Of a stretch of 64,000 nucleotides of DNA, positions 8,508 through 18,534 are shown in pieces. The notes beneath the pieces are model-generated. The model saw only the letters and a program-made list of their open reading frames with translations, was not told where the DNA came from and made no database searches. Location: positions 186,001 to 250,000 of the forward strand of contig JAOUNS010000003.1 in NCBI GenBank assembly GCA_029880855.1, given 5' to 3'. The translations under genes and the position numbers were made by a program. The number at the start of each line of letters is the position of its first letter. Positions within the stretch are counted from its first letter, which is position 1. The DNA is from Gammaproteobacteria bacterium. GTDB lineage: Bacteria > Pseudomonadota > Gammaproteobacteria > UBA6429 > Thiohalophilaceae.

Positions 8508-9545
8508 ATGACCGTGGAACAGATCACCCTGACCCGTCCTGACGATTGGCACCTGCATGTGCGTGATGGAGATGTCCTGCCGGATGTGATCCCGGATACC
8601 GCACGCCGTTTCGGTCGGGCCATCATCATGCCCAACCTGAAACCACCGGTCACCACCACCGCACAGGCCCTGGCCTATCGAGAACGAATTCTGGCCGCAG
8701 TGCCCCGTGGCATGTCATTTTTGCCACTCATGACACTGTATCTAACAGATAATACCCCTGCTGAGGAAATCATTGAGGCCAAACAAAGTGGCATAGTGCA
8801 TGCGTTAAAACTATATCCGGCCGGCGCCACCACCAACTCCGATGCCGGTGTCACCGACATCCGCAACTGCGACGCCACGCTGGAACGCATGGCCGAGATG
8901 GGTATGCCCTTGCTGGTACATGGTGAAGTCACAGCAGCAGACATCGATGTGTTTGATCGGGAAAAGGTCTTTATTGATCGAGTATTGCAACCACTGACAG
9001 AACGTCTGCCGGCGCTAAAGGTTGTCTTTGAACACATCACCACCAAAGACGCCGTGGACTTTGTGCGTGACAGCAGTGATCGCATCGCCGCCACCATCAC
9101 ACCTCACCACTTATTATATAACCGCAACGCCATGCTGGTTGGAGGTATCAAACCTCACTACTACTGCCTGCCGGTGATCAAACGCGAGACCCATCGTCAG
9201 GCCCTGCTGGCGGCCGCTGCCTCCGGTAATCCCAAATTCTTTTTGGGCACCGACAGCGCACCCCACGCCCAACACGCCAAGGAATCCGCCTGCGGTTGCG
9301 CCGGTATCTATTCATCCCATGCCGCCATCGAACTCTATGCCGAGGCCTTCGAACAGGTCAATGCGCTGGATAAACTGGATGGCTTTGCCAGTTGCTTTGG
9401 CGCAGATTATTACGGCCTGCCACGCAACACCGACACCATCACCCTGCAAAAAACCGACTGGATCGTGCCGGACAAGATCAACTTCGGCAAGGAAACACTC
9501 ATTCCGTTACGTGCGGGAGAAACCATCCGCTGGAAACTTGAGTAA
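8508..9545 (+). CDS. pyrC: Dihydroorotase (class II)
   Basis: This enzyme cyclises N-carbamoyl-aspartate to dihydroorotate in pyrimidine synthesis. The 345-residue product has the zinc-binding WHLHVRDGD motif, the metal-bridging lysine region [23 protein letters not shown] and the C-terminal GTDSAPHA. These are the usual class II features and length. A TATAAT box sits at 8478-8483, 24 bases before the ATG, but no good -35 is visible. Confidence 0.96.
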   Translation: MTVEQITLTRPDDWHLHVRDGDVLPDVIPDTARRFGRAIIMPNLKPPVTTTAQALAYRERILAAVPRGMSFLPLMTLYLTDNTPAEEIIEAKQSGIVHALKLYPAGATTNSDAGVTDIRNCDATLERMAEMGMPLLVHGEVTAADIDVFDREKVFIDRVLQPLTERLPALKVVFEHITTKDAVDFVRDSSDRIAATITPHHLLYNRNAMLVGGIKPHYYCLPVIKRETHRQALLAAAASGNPKFFLGTDSAPHAQHAKESACGCAGIYSSHAAIELYAEAFEQVNALDKLDGFASCFGADYYGLPRNTDTITLQKTDWIVPDKINFGKETLIPLRAGETIRWKLE

Positions 9546-9576
9546 CGGTTTCACCGCAATAACTGCGTTCTGATAA

Positions 9577-10446
9577 TCAGTTAACCGGTGTGACGGTATA
9601 GCCCTGCTTTTCCAGTAACCGCAGGATGCCCTCTTCACCCGGCAGATGCAAAGCGCCGACGGCGATGAAACTGTTGCCTTCCAATAAGCGTGGTTGCATA
9701 CGCTTTACCATGCGATGGTTTCTGTCGGTGATCGCACGTTGCATCATTTCCTGCGCCAGTTTGGGATCTCCCTGCTGCATATATTTGTCGCCGACACGTT
9801 CCAGACCGGTCAGATCGCCGCGCAGATAATGTCCGATCATTTCTTCCAGCATGACCGGTAACTCATGGTAATACCTGAGCGTATCATCCAGCATGCTGAT
9901 TTGTTGTTGCAGGGTGAATGCCTCAAAGACCGAAGCCTGTTCGACCGGTGTTTCCAACCCATAGATTCGCTTGCCATCTGATTCGGCACGTTGATATAAC
10001 CACATATCCAGCACCAGGCCTGTTTTCGGTTTGGGCATACTCAGTGTGGCCGATACCGCCCAGGGTTTCATCGAGCGGATCATCGTCTCGGGTAAGCCGT
10101 GCTCCACCAGATAACCAACGCAGATTTGATAGCGTTTGGCGCCAATAACCTTTTCCAAATCCTGTCCATCGTTAAAAAACATCAGACTGCTCATCGCCTG
10201 CATTGTCGGGAAATCCAGTTTCATTTCCGCCGTGAAGCTGTCGGCTTTTTTAAAGACGACTTCAGCCTTGTCTGAGAGTTTGACAATACGTTCATCATCC
10301 GAATGCATGGTGCCCATCAAATAGCTGGGCTTGAGGCCGCTGCGACTGATTTGCCAGACGATACCCTGTTGTTGTGCGGCTGACACCGCAACAGGCAACA
10401 GAAGCAATGAGATGCTGAGGAGATATATCGATAATTTGCGTTGCAT
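9577..10446 (-). CDS. TraB/GumN-family exported protein
   Basis: The product is 289 residues from the ATG at 10446, chosen because AGGA lies 8 bases upstream and the product then begins with a clean signal peptide (MQRKLSIYLL, hydrophobic core, VSAAQQ). A longer start at 10488 has no ribosome-binding site. The mature part shows the TraB/GumN pattern: IVWQISRSG, then a YLMGTMHSDD motif, and near the C-terminus FIAVGALHLPGEEGIL, the paired histidine/glutamate-containing motifs of this family (sometimes proposed to be metal-dependent hydrolases). It is convergent with pyrC. Substrate unknown. Confidence 0.85.
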   Translation of the reverse strand: MQRKLSIYLLSISLLLLPVAVSAAQQQGIVWQISRSGLKPSYLMGTMHSDDERIVKLSDKAEVVFKKADSFTAEMKLDFPTMQAMSSLMFFNDGQDLEKVIGAKRYQICVGYLVEHGLPETMIRSMKPWAVSATLSMPKPKTGLVLDMWLYQRAESDGKRIYGLETPVEQASVFEAFTLQQQISMLDDTLRYYHELPVMLEEMIGHYLRGDLTGLERVGDKYMQQGDPKLAQEMMQRAITDRNHRMVKRMQPRLLEGNSFIAVGALHLPGEEGILRLLEKQGYTVTPVN

Positions 10447-10522
10447 GCGCTGAATCCTGTAACGGCCGGGATAATTAACCTTATTCATATCATTTTTTTT
10501 CGCTATCCGCTATCCTGTGCCC

Positions 10523-11158
10523 ATGAATTCAGACTACCCATCGCAAAAAATCGCACGCCGTTTCCGGGGATTTCTACCCGTTATTATTGATGTTGAAACC
10601 GCCGGCTTTGACCCGCAGGTCAATGCCCTGCTGGAGATTGCCGCCGTCCCAATTCGTGTTAACAGCACCGGTTATCTCGAACCCACCGATACCATTGCCT
10701 GTCATGTTGAACCGTTTCCCGGCTCTATCCTTGATCCGCGGGCACTGGAATTCACCGGCATTGATCCCCACCACCCCTTTCGCATGGCCAAGGCCGAAAA
10801 GGAGGCGCTGGAACATATTTTTCGCCCCATTCAGATCTTGCTGAAAAAGCACAGTTGTTCCCGTGCAATTCTGGTGGGCCATAATCCGTTTTTTGATCTC
10901 GGCTTTATCAAGGCAGCAGTGGAACGCAGCGGTGTGAAGAAAAATCCCTTTCACGCCTTCAGTACCTTTGATACCGCCACGCTGGCCGGACTGGCCTATG
11001 GTCAGACGGTTCTGGCGCGGGCCGCCAAAGCGGCAGGGCTGACATGGAATGAGAGTGAAGCACATTCCGCGATCTATGACGCAGAACGGACCGCCGAACT
11101 CTTTTGCAAAATTGTGAACAGCTGGGATAAACAGATCGGTTTTACCAACGGGCAATAA
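10523..11158 (+). CDS. rnt: Ribonuclease T
   Basis: This 3'-to-5' exoribonuclease of the DEDDh group trims tRNA and other stable RNA 3' ends as a dimer. All catalytic motifs are visible: IDVETAGFD (Asp, Glu), HNPFFDLGF (Asp) and [10 protein letters not shown] (His, Asp). Length (211 residues from this ATG) is typical. A GTG two codons upstream is an alternative start. A shared hairpin terminator follows directly, and grxD converges on it. Confidence 0.95.
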   Translation: MNSDYPSQKIARRFRGFLPVIIDVETAGFDPQVNALLEIAAVPIRVNSTGYLEPTDTIACHVEPFPGSILDPRALEFTGIDPHHPFRMAKAEKEALEHIFRPIQILLKKHSCSRAILVGHNPFFDLGFIKAAVERSGVKKNPFHAFSTFDTATLAGLAYGQTVLARAAKAAGLTWNESEAHSAIYDAERTAELFCKIVNSWDKQIGFTNGQ

Positions 11159-11184
11159 AAAACCCGGCATTGCCGGGTTTAAAT
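11155..11184. terminator. Bidirectional intrinsic terminator between rnt and grxD
   Basis: AACCCGGCA / TGCCGGGTT (11161-11179) forms a compact perfect stem flanked by an A-run on the left and TTTAAAT on the right. It can therefore terminate the rightward rnt and the leftward grxD transcripts. Confidence 0.8.
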
Positions 11185-11202
11185 CGTATTCGCTACCGTT
11201 GT

Positions 11203-11529
11203 TCAGGCTGTTGATTTATTGACTGCTTCATCAATCATTTTTTGCAGTTCACCTTGCTGGTACATTTCCAGCGTAATGTCGCAACCACCAATCAATTCAC
11301 CATTGATATAAATCTGCGGGAATGTCGGCCAATCGGCATAACGCGGCAGGTTCTCAAAAATTTCCGGATCCATCAGCACATTAACATGGGCAAATTCCTT
11401 GCCGCACGCCTGCAAGGCCTGAGCGGCGCGCATTGAAAAACCACACTGCGGCATTTGTGGAGTACCCTTCATAAAAATCACAACAGGATTACTCTTTACT
11501 ACCTGATCAATTCGTTCCATAACATCCAT
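11203..11529 (-). CDS. grxD: Monothiol glutaredoxin Grx4 family
   Basis: This 108-residue CGFS-type glutaredoxin binds and delivers [2Fe-2S] clusters with glutathione. The motif reads PQCGFSMRA (Cys29), with the later conserved WPTFPQIYINGELIGGCDI segment. ATG at 11529 has GAGGTG seven bases upstream, while the TTG at 11535 is too close to that site. Confidence 0.95.
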   Translation of the reverse strand: MDVMERIDQVVKSNPVVIFMKGTPQMPQCGFSMRAAQALQACGKEFAHVNVLMDPEIFENLPRYADWPTFPQIYINGELIGGCDITLEMYQQGELQKMIDEAVNKSTA

Positions 11530-11686
11530 CGTCAATCACCTCATCTATTTGGACATCCTGCTGGACCATACCTGATATAAGTAAACACACAATATACAAG
11601 GTTTTATTACCTATATCCTACCTATTTACTCGGACATTATACCCCAGCCAGTAACCATATACCACATAGGGACGAAACAAATTTTA

Positions 11687-13471
11687 TCAACTCACCGTAT
11701 CCACATGCTTTTGCAGCCAGTATTCAAGCAGGGCCAGATGCCACAGTTTACTCCCGCGCAGAGCGGTAAAATGTTGATCCGGCTCAACCAACAGCTTATC
11801 GACATAACTGCGTTGGTAAAGCCCCCGATTTCGGCAGGCCTGATCATGCAAAATATCCTGCATAAATTCCAGAAACGGACCCCGGACATATTTCAGGGCC
11901 GGCATGGGGAAATACCCCTTGGGCCGGTCGATCACTGCATCCGGGATCAGGCCGCGGGCGACCTTTTTCAGGACATGTTTGCCATCCGAGCCGAGTTTGT
12001 ATTCGGGTGGTAATTGCGCCGCCAGTTCCACCAGATGATGATCCAGAAACGGGACACGCGCTTCCAGCCCCCAGGCCATGGTCATGTTATCGACCCGTTT
12101 AACAGGATCATCGACAACCAGCGTGGTCACATCCATGCGCAGCACACGATCAATAAATGTATCGGCATCCGGCTCTGCCAATAATTCAGCGACACGTTGA
12201 GATGTATAGTCAGCGCCATGATAGGACGGGTCGATCATGCTGAGCATTTCCTGGTGCGGACGATCAAAGTAGTAACGGGCAAAACGTTCCACATCGCTGC
12301 CATTGATGTCCCGGTCCATTAACGGAAACCAGAAGTAACCGGCAAACACTTCATCGGCACCCTGTCCGCTCTGTACCACCTTGACCTCTTTGGACACCTG
12401 TTCAGAAAGCAGAAAGAAGGCAACCGCGTCCTGACCAAACATGGGCTCGGCCATAAAATCCACCGCTTCGGGCAGGCGTTTGAGCACCTGATCATTGGGG
12501 ATGTGAATTTTGTGATGGCGGGTTTGATAGCGCTCCACCACCTGATCGGAAAATTCAAACTCACTGCCCTTCTCTTCGGGCTGGTCTTCAAAACCAATTG
12601 AAAAGGTTAACAGATCCTTCACCCCGGCTTCGGCAAGCAGGGCAACCAGCAAACTGGAATCAAGACCACCGGACAACAACACACCGACCGGTACATCCGC
12701 CACCATCAACCGTTTGCGGACCGCCTCACGCAAGGCGGTATGTATGGCCTCGGTCCACTCTGCCTCGCTCCGCGGGCTGTCCGGCCGACGGGCGGTTAAA
12801 TGCCAGTAACGTCGCTCGCTGGTGCTGCCATCCGCCTGAATGGTCATACTGTGTGCCGGCGGCAGCTTGCGAACCCCGTTCAGGATGGTGCGCGGCGCAG
12901 GAATGACAGCGTGCAGGGTAAACTGGTGATGCAACGCCACCGGATCGATACTTTTGTCCACGCCGCCGCCGGCGAGCAAGGACTGGGGATTGGAGGCAAA
13001 GCGAAACACATGCTGCTGCCGATTGTAATAGAGCGGTTTGATGCCCATCCGATCCCGGGCCAGAAAAAGTGATTTTTTTTTGTGATCCCAAATGGCAAAG
13101 GCAAACATGCCATGCAGGTACTCGGGACAACGTTCACCCCATTTGTGATACGCCTTGATAATCACTTCCGTATCGCCATCACTCTGGAAGGTATAACCTT
13201 CGGCGATAAATTGTCGACGCAGTTCGGGATAGTTATAGATCGCACCATTGAATACGATGGTCAGCCCCAGCCCTTCATCAACCATGGGTTGATTGGATTT
13301 GTCTGTCAGATCGATAATGGCCAGGCGGCGATGACCGAAACCCAACGGCCCATTCAACCAGATGCCTTCAAAGTCCGGGCCGCGTTTGGCCAGCGCCGGC
13401 AACATACGCTGAATAACCGGTCTGCTTGCCGGTGTCCCGTTAAAATTTAACTCACCACAGATCCCACACAT
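11687..13471 (-). CDS. Glutamine-dependent asparagine synthase-family amidotransferase (AsnO-like)
   Basis: This 594-residue enzyme has an N-terminal class II glutaminase domain (catalytic Cys2 in MCGICGE, later RGPDFEG, GHRRLAIIDL and FNGAIYNY) and a C-terminal AsnB ATP-pyrophosphatase domain (LLSGGLDSSL, then GQGADEVFAGY). Overall wording is closest, from memory, to the amidotransferase that makes the osmolyte N-acetylglutaminylglutamine amide (AsnO of Pseudomonas/Sinorhizobium). The usual companions (the acetyltransferase/ATP-grasp Ngg and an M42 peptidase) are not adjacent. A plain asparagine synthetase or exopolysaccharide amidotransferase remains possible. No terminator is obvious. Confidence 0.85.
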   Translation of the reverse strand: MCGICGELNFNGTPASRPVIQRMLPALAKRGPDFEGIWLNGPLGFGHRRLAIIDLTDKSNQPMVDEGLGLTIVFNGAIYNYPELRRQFIAEGYTFQSDGDTEVIIKAYHKWGERCPEYLHGMFAFAIWDHKKKSLFLARDRMGIKPLYYNRQQHVFRFASNPQSLLAGGGVDKSIDPVALHHQFTLHAVIPAPRTILNGVRKLPPAHSMTIQADGSTSERRYWHLTARRPDSPRSEAEWTEAIHTALREAVRKRLMVADVPVGVLLSGGLDSSLLVALLAEAGVKDLLTFSIGFEDQPEEKGSEFEFSDQVVERYQTRHHKIHIPNDQVLKRLPEAVDFMAEPMFGQDAVAFFLLSEQVSKEVKVVQSGQGADEVFAGYFWFPLMDRDINGSDVERFARYYFDRPHQEMLSMIDPSYHGADYTSQRVAELLAEPDADTFIDRVLRMDVTTLVVDDPVKRVDNMTMAWGLEARVPFLDHHLVELAAQLPPEYKLGSDGKHVLKKVARGLIPDAVIDRPKGYFPMPALKYVRGPFLEFMQDILHDQACRNRGLYQRSYVDKLLVEPDQHFTALRGSKLWHLALLEYWLQKHVDTVS

Positions 13472-13641
13472 GACGATTCAGGCCCGCTCCTGTTAAACAC
13501 ACGCATTATCTTACACGGAATGGAATAGAGAACAACAGCTTGACAAATTAACAACCGGCCGGGTCTGTGATTAAACTCAGGATAGTGCGTGAGATGGTTC
13601 GGGAGAGCGGCCGGTCAGGCGGGATAACAGTTGTTTCGCCC

Positions 13642-13669
13642 CCTGCGGGAGGGGATACTATCCCGCAGG
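13642..13669. repeat. Inverted repeat downstream of cheX
   Basis: CCTGCGGGA / TCCCGCAGG forms a perfect 9-bp stem with an 11-base loop, 15 bases past the cheX stop. On the minus strand no T-tract follows, so it may act as an mRNA 3'-end stabiliser or a Rho-assisted stop rather than a classic intrinsic terminator. Confidence 0.5.
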
Positions 13670-13684
13670 TACGGAAATGGGGTA

Positions 13685-14146
13685 CTAGACGAAATTAATT
13701 TCCAGATAGAATTCTTCGCTATTGGTGTTAAAAGGGAGAATCACTGTTTGACCGTTAAATTTGTGTTGAATCTGGTGTCCCTTGCCGTAAAACACTGCAG
13801 GCGTGGACATATTGAAATCCATGCCCTGTTCTGAAAGGATCTTTTTGGCGCCACCGACCAGCATGTTGGTCATTTCACCCGTTAGATCACGCGCCGTATC
13901 ATCAATATCCTGCAAATCATCGCCCAGCATATTTTTCGCAATGCGGCTGATCGCTGCCTTGCTGAATGAAATTGCCATACTGCCGTGTGTCTTGTCATTT
14001 TCCATCAGCATCATGCCGGTGACCTCCCCTCTGGAAATTTCATCATCCTTGGCAACCGGAACACCGGGAACGGCTTTGATCCCGACCATGGTGTTAAATA
14101 CTTTCATTAAGGAATCCAGTAATGCATTGATAATCATTATATCCAT
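13685..14146 (-). CDS. cheX: Chemotaxis phosphatase CheX
   Basis: This 153-residue CheC/CheX/FliY-type protein dephosphorylates CheY-P. The phosphatase signature ExxN is present (DLTGEMTNML, Glu91 and Asn94), followed by the glycine-rich GGAKKILSEQG helix. Only one ExxN motif is seen, as in CheX rather than the two of CheC. ATG at 14146 has AGGTG seven bases upstream, and the ATG at 14152 would be too close. It is the last gene of the 11-gene chemosensory operon, which has no CheZ. Confidence 0.88.
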   Translation of the reverse strand: MDIMIINALLDSLMKVFNTMVGIKAVPGVPVAKDDEISRGEVTGMMLMENDKTHGSMAISFSKAAISRIAKNMLGDDLQDIDDTARDLTGEMTNMLVGGAKKILSEQGMDFNMSTPAVFYGKGHQIQHKFNGQTVILPFNTNSEEFYLEINFV

Positions 14147-14175
14147 AACCATTCACCTGAGCTGTTTAATTACTG

Positions 14176-15012
14176 TTATTTTTTTTGATAGATCGCCGGC
14201 CTGACCGATTTCAGTTTTGCCTTTATTCCGAGCAGACTTTCTGAATGACCGATAAACAAATAACCGCCGGGTTTCAACCTCTCAACCATTTTGTTAACCA
14301 ACGTGTTTTTGGTTGGCGCATCAAAATAAATCATCACATTACGTAAAAATATCACATCAAATTCACCAAAATTGGGCCATGGCTCGGCATTCAGATTGAT
14401 ATATTCAAATTTCACCTTGCTACGGATATTCTTATCAATCAAAAAGGTTCCGGTCATGTCCCTGACGCCCTTGCGACAATACTTGACCAGATATTCTCGC
14501 GGAATACGGTCAGCCGCATTGATCGGATACAGCGCCTTGCGTGCGGCAGCCAGAATTCTTGTACTGATATCTGTGCCGACAATATCCCATTTAAAGTTAA
14601 CCCCGACATTGTCAATCACCATCGCGGTCGTGTAGGCTTCCTGGCCGGATGAGCAGGCGGCACTCCAGACCCGAAACGGCTCCACACGGTTTTTCATCGT
14701 TGGCAGTAACTCTTGCAAAAATTCGAAATGTTTTTCTTCCCGAAAAAAACTGGTTTCATTGGTTGAAACCAGATCGATCATCATTTGCAGTTCGTGACTG
14801 TTTTGCTTGACCAGCTCCAGATATTCCGTATAGGTTTTTATGGAATGGAAACGTAAACGTTTTGACAATCGACCGGTTAATAATGGTTTCTTTTTGTCAT
14901 GTAATGAAATACCGGCAACTTCATAAATAAGTTTTTTATACGCAAGATATTCAGCATCTGAAATACTTACTGAGGTATAGTCAAAGTATTGTTCACGTTC
15001 TTTTTCCAGCAC
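14176..15012 (-). CDS. cheR: Chemoreceptor glutamate methyltransferase CheR
   Basis: This enzyme transfers methyl groups from S-adenosylmethionine to glutamates of chemoreceptors, counteracting CheB. The 278-residue product has the N-terminal helical domain, the SAM-binding VWSAACSSGQE motif, TDIST, the FDVIFLRNVMIYF segment and C-terminal GGYLFIGHSESL. These are diagnostic of CheR. The start is GTG (15010-15012) with a weak site upstream. One receptor in the operon ends in a possible CheR-tethering pentapeptide. Confidence 0.95.
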   Translation of the reverse strand: MLEKEREQYFDYTSVSISDAEYLAYKKLIYEVAGISLHDKKKPLLTGRLSKRLRFHSIKTYTEYLELVKQNSHELQMMIDLVSTNETSFFREEKHFEFLQELLPTMKNRVEPFRVWSAACSSGQEAYTTAMVIDNVGVNFKWDIVGTDISTRILAAARKALYPINAADRIPREYLVKYCRKGVRDMTGTFLIDKNIRSKVKFEYINLNAEPWPNFGEFDVIFLRNVMIYFDAPTKNTLVNKMVERLKPGGYLFIGHSESLLGIKAKLKSVRPAIYQKK

Positions 15013-15156
15013 TATCCAATACCATTAATTAACGCCGACATAGATATACGGCGCAGACGTTTGATACAGAGTAATTCACATTACTCCCCGAAATATTCCT
15101 CACGACTGATCCTTCATTTTTTCTTTGCAAGCCATATTGTCAGAAACAGAATTTTT

Positions 15157-15732
15157 TTACTCTGCTTCTCCGGCATCTGTATCCTCAGCAAACCCGGCCT
15201 CTGCATCGCCTTCCTCAAAATTTATTTCTGCAAACTGCTTCATATCTTCCATATTCAGCAGGGTGTCAATATTGAGAATGATGATGAAGCCGTCCTCCGT
15301 CTTGCCCATACCTTCAATATAGTCAGTATTGATATTACCGTTAAATGAAGGTGCTTCATCGATCTGGTCCTGCCGGAAATCCACCACCTTGCTGACAGCG
15401 TCAGCAACCAGACCGACTTTCATAACTCTGGTTCCAAGCGCGACATCAACAACAATAATACAGGTGCGTTTGGCAATCTCACTTGCCTGGCCACCCAATC
15501 TGACACTGAGATCGATGATTGGAATAACTCTGCCACGCAGATTAATCGCGCCGCAGATAAAATCCGGCATCATGGGGACATCGACCACCCGATCATATTC
15601 GATGATCTCCTTTACCTTCATGATGCTGACCGCATAGGTCTTGCCCGGCAAAAGAAATGTCAGATATTTCTGTGCGTCCAGATTCTCCGCATCAGAATAG
15701 TCTATTGAACCCAGTTCCACTGCATTTACCAT
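15157..15732 (-). CDS. cheW: Chemotaxis coupling protein CheW (first copy)
   Basis: This 191-residue single CheW domain couples receptors to CheA. Hallmarks are YAVSIMKVKEIIEY, a central AINLRGRVIPIIDL and the later GLVADAVSKVVD. An acidic C-terminal tail of about 25 residues (EEGDAEAG..., EDTDAGEAE) extends beyond the domain, which is unlike the second CheW of this operon. It lies 9 bases after cheB. Confidence 0.93.
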   Translation of the reverse strand: MVNAVELGSIDYSDAENLDAQKYLTFLLPGKTYAVSIMKVKEIIEYDRVVDVPMMPDFICGAINLRGRVIPIIDLSVRLGGQASEIAKRTCIIVVDVALGTRVMKVGLVADAVSKVVDFRQDQIDEAPSFNGNINTDYIEGMGKTEDGFIIILNIDTLLNMEDMKQFAEINFEEGDAEAGFAEDTDAGEAE

Positions 15733-15741
15733 ATCAGATCC

Positions 15742-16845
15742 TCACGCACATTTTCCGCTTCTGTTAATTTCATCACTCTGATAGAAATTCATGATCTCCT
15801 GCGGGATATTCATCAACGAGGTAATTCTGTCGATACCACCGCGATTCACCGCTTCCTTAGGCATGCCATAAACCACACATGTCGCTTCGTCCTGTGCAAT
15901 AGTCAATGCCCCGACGTCGTGCATTTCCTTGATACCGGAGGCACCGTCATCCCCCATGCCGGTCATAATGACTCCCAGGGCATTCTTGCCGGCAAACTTG
16001 GCAACCGATCTGAACAACACATCAACCGATGGTCGATGCCGACTGACCAGTGGGCCGTCAACAACTTCTACATGATACTGGGCGCCGCTTCGTTTCAGGG
16101 TCAGGTGCTTCCCACCGGGCGCAATCAGAACTCTGCCTTGCACCACACGATCCATATTCTCTGCCTCCTTGACTTCCATGGCACAAAGACTATCCAGGCG
16201 CTGGGCAAAGGTGGCGGTAAATTTTTCGGGCATGTGTTGCACTACAACAATACCGGGACAAACACGCGGCAGACTGGTTAAAACAGCTTCAAGCGCCTGT
16301 ACACCGCCTGTTGAGGTCCCCATGGCAACGATACGGTCGGTGGTCTGTTTCATAGCGCCGGTAGCGGGGCTAAGCATGGCGTCCGCTGTCAATTTCGGCG
16401 CCACCTGCTTTTGCGGCACCGGCTTTGATATATGCAGGTTACTGATATTGGCCTGCGCGGCAGACCTCACTGCATCAAGAATAATTTTGGACTCATCGGA
16501 AAGGTATTCTTTCGGATTGATTTTCGGTTTCTCGATAATCTCAACCGCACCGGCTGCAATCGCCTGCATGGTTGTCTCCGCACCTTTGGTGGTTAAGGTT
16601 GAACACATCACAATCGGAGTCGGATGCTCAGACATCACTTTCTTCAGAAAGGTTATTCCATCCATGCGCGGCATTTCCACATCAAGCATAATCACATCCG
16701 GCCAGGATTGCTCCATTCTGCGCATGGCAAAAATTGGATCCGCAACAGCTGCCATCACTTCCAGATCAGGGTCCTTGCTGATTATGTCGGTCAGGACCTG
16801 CCGAATTACCGCTGAATCGTCAACAATTAACACTTTCTTTGTCAT
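15742..16845 (-). CDS. cheB: Chemotaxis methylesterase/deamidase CheB
   Basis: This 367-residue protein has an N-terminal receiver ([10 protein letters not shown], phospho-Asp in [11 protein letters not shown]) and a C-terminal methylesterase. The catalytic triad is visible: Ser in GTSTGG, His in [10 protein letters not shown], Asp in [11 protein letters not shown]. Phosphorylation by CheA releases the esterase to demethylate receptors. AAGGA lies ahead of the ATG. It follows the tandem CheD gene by 4 bases. Confidence 0.96.
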   Translation of the reverse strand: MTKKVLIVDDSAVIRQVLTDIISKDPDLEVMAAVADPIFAMRRMEQSWPDVIMLDVEMPRMDGITFLKKVMSEHPTPIVMCSTLTTKGAETTMQAIAAGAVEIIEKPKINPKEYLSDESKIILDAVRSAAQANISNLHISKPVPQKQVAPKLTADAMLSPATGAMKQTTDRIVAMGTSTGGVQALEAVLTSLPRVCPGIVVVQHMPEKFTATFAQRLDSLCAMEVKEAENMDRVVQGRVLIAPGGKHLTLKRSGAQYHVEVVDGPLVSRHRPSVDVLFRSVAKFAGKNALGVIMTGMGDDGASGIKEMHDVGALTIAQDEATCVVYGMPKEAVNRGGIDRITSLMNIPQEIMNFYQSDEINRSGKCA

Positions 16846-16849
16846 GGGG

Positions 16850-17896
16850 TTATCCTTCTGCTGATTTACCGGTCTTGCGCGCCATCACACTCCCGTTGGA
16901 TAAATCAAGTTTTATTTTTCGAGAGTTGTTTCCGCCAGTATCGACTTCATCAACCCGAAACTTGTATAGTTCTAATAATTCATTCACTTTCGCAATATTC
17001 CTGCCGCCGATATTCATATTCGATGACTTTTTCATATCAGGGAACATGTCAGATCCACCATAAACATGTACCTTGTATTCCCCGGACCGGGTGGAATATT
17101 TAACCGCCTGTTTCGCAAATTCAGCGATTGCACAGTCACCATATTTCATATCGCATGCGCCTTGCGGTGATTCCGGTAAAACAATATGGCACATACCGCC
17201 AATATGTTTTTTTGGATGCCATAGTGTCACGGCAACACATGACCCCAATAAGGTCGAAATCACAGCCGGTGCTTTTCCAAAATACATTTCACCCGGATGA
17301 AGAAATATTTCCATTACATCTTCACCGCCCGACTGTGTCAGACTGGTCTTGTCTTGCTGTTCAATAGTCCGGTTAATACCCGCTTCAGGTGCGGCGCTGT
17401 TTACAACCTTGACATTACCATCAGAAAGATCAAAGTTGAGCTTGCGTGAACTGACCTCAGCAATACTGATGTCAGTGATTTCAAAATGGTTATCCTTCAG
17501 TATCTCCTTGACTCGCTCCAGGGCTATGCCGCCGTTTTTTTTGCCCGTGGGATTTTGCATGTCCGGTAACATCCCGGATCCACCATAGATTCTTGTTTCA
17601 TATTCTCTGGTGTTTGTTTTATATTTATTGGCAATTCGGTTGAATTCCGCTATTGCACATTCAGCATAGCGCATGTCCTGCTGATTCCCTTGTGCATCTG
17701 CCAGGACAATATGGCACATACCGCCTATTTTGCGTTGCGGATGCCAGAAAGTCAGAATTACACGCGAGCGCAATACACTGGATATGGTAGTGGGCGCACC
17801 CCCGAAGTACAGCTCACCGGGTTGCAAAAATATCTCCATACCACCCACAATACCGGAGGTATTTTTACCGCCAAACTCACTCTCACTGCGATTCAT
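16850..17896 (-). CDS. cheD: Tandem CheD protein: inactive-looking N-terminal CheD plus active C-terminal CheD
   Basis: CheD deamidates receptor glutamines and can be regulated by CheC/CheX-class phosphatases. Family CheDs are about 160-200 residues with one domain. This one has 348 residues and two. The C-terminal copy (about 195-340) has the full active site: LLGSCVAV (Cys220) and GGMCHIVLP (His237). The N-terminal copy (about 19-165) aligns along its length ([32 protein letters not shown]). In it the catalytic Cys position is Arg45 (VLRSRVIL), while the His is kept (His62). The N-terminal half is therefore probably a binding or regulatory module. AGGA lies 9 bases before the ATG. Confidence 0.93.
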   Translation of the reverse strand: MNRSESEFGGKNTSGIVGGMEIFLQPGELYFGGAPTTISSVLRSRVILTFWHPQRKIGGMCHIVLADAQGNQQDMRYAECAIAEFNRIANKYKTNTREYETRIYGGSGMLPDMQNPTGKKNGGIALERVKEILKDNHFEITDISIAEVSSRKLNFDLSDGNVKVVNSAAPEAGINRTIEQQDKTSLTQSGGEDVMEIFLHPGEMYFGKAPAVISTLLGSCVAVTLWHPKKHIGGMCHIVLPESPQGACDMKYGDCAIAEFAKQAVKYSTRSGEYKVHVYGGSDMFPDMKKSSNMNIGGRNIAKVNELLELYKFRVDEVDTGGNNSRKIKLDLSNGSVMARKTGKSAEG

Positions 17897-17926
17897 CAGA
17901 CGTTGTCCTGAAGCGACATTCTTGCA

Positions 17927-18493
17927 TCAGTCCATTGCTGCTTCGACCAAATCACCAAGTCCTTTCACTGACAAGACAACATCCAAATCCAGTAATGTAA
18001 CAAAATCATTTTTCACATTACCCATACCGCTGATAAATTCACTTTTGATTGATGCACCAAACGCCGGAGCAGCTTCAATGTGTTCATCACTGATGCCAAC
18101 CACCTGATCCACGCCATCGACAATAAAGCCCAGATCCAGTTTTTCGCCTTCATCATGCAGTTCGACAATAATGATGCAGGATTTTCGTGTATCGGCTTCT
18201 GTACCGACCTCGAGCCGTTCACCAAGGTCGATAACCGGCACCACATTACCACGCAGATTCAATACGCCGCGAATGCATGGCGGTGTCATGGGAATACGGG
18301 TGACGCCCCCATACTCAATAATCTCCTTGATGCGTTTTATTTCGACACCATAGGCGGTTTTGTGCAGGCGAAAGGTCAGGAATTTCTCACCTTCAACTTC
18401 CTGTGCGAGACTGGTATCCAGCAGGTCATGGCCAACAAAACTGTCTGCTTTGCCGGATGACTTTTTCATGCTTGACTCTCTGAGTTCAGACAT
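17927..18493 (-). CDS. cheW: Chemotaxis coupling protein CheW (second copy)
   Basis: This 188-residue CheW domain has a polar N-terminal extension of about 35 residues (MSELRESSMKKSSGKAD...). Diagnostic stretches are FRLHKTAYGVEIKRIKEIIEYGG, GVLNLRGNVVPVIDLGERL and LGFIVDGVDQVV. Two different CheWs in one operon suggest that receptor arrays use both, or that each serves a different receptor (the long MCP and the short MCP). Confidence 0.93.
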   Translation of the reverse strand: MSELRESSMKKSSGKADSFVGHDLLDTSLAQEVEGEKFLTFRLHKTAYGVEIKRIKEIIEYGGVTRIPMTPPCIRGVLNLRGNVVPVIDLGERLEVGTEADTRKSCIIIVELHDEGEKLDLGFIVDGVDQVVGISDEHIEAAPAFGASIKSEFISGMGNVKNDFVTLLDLDVVLSVKGLGDLVEAAMD

Positions 18494-18534
18494 GGTCTTT
18501 TCCTCACAATCAATTTAACGGACCGGTTATATCG

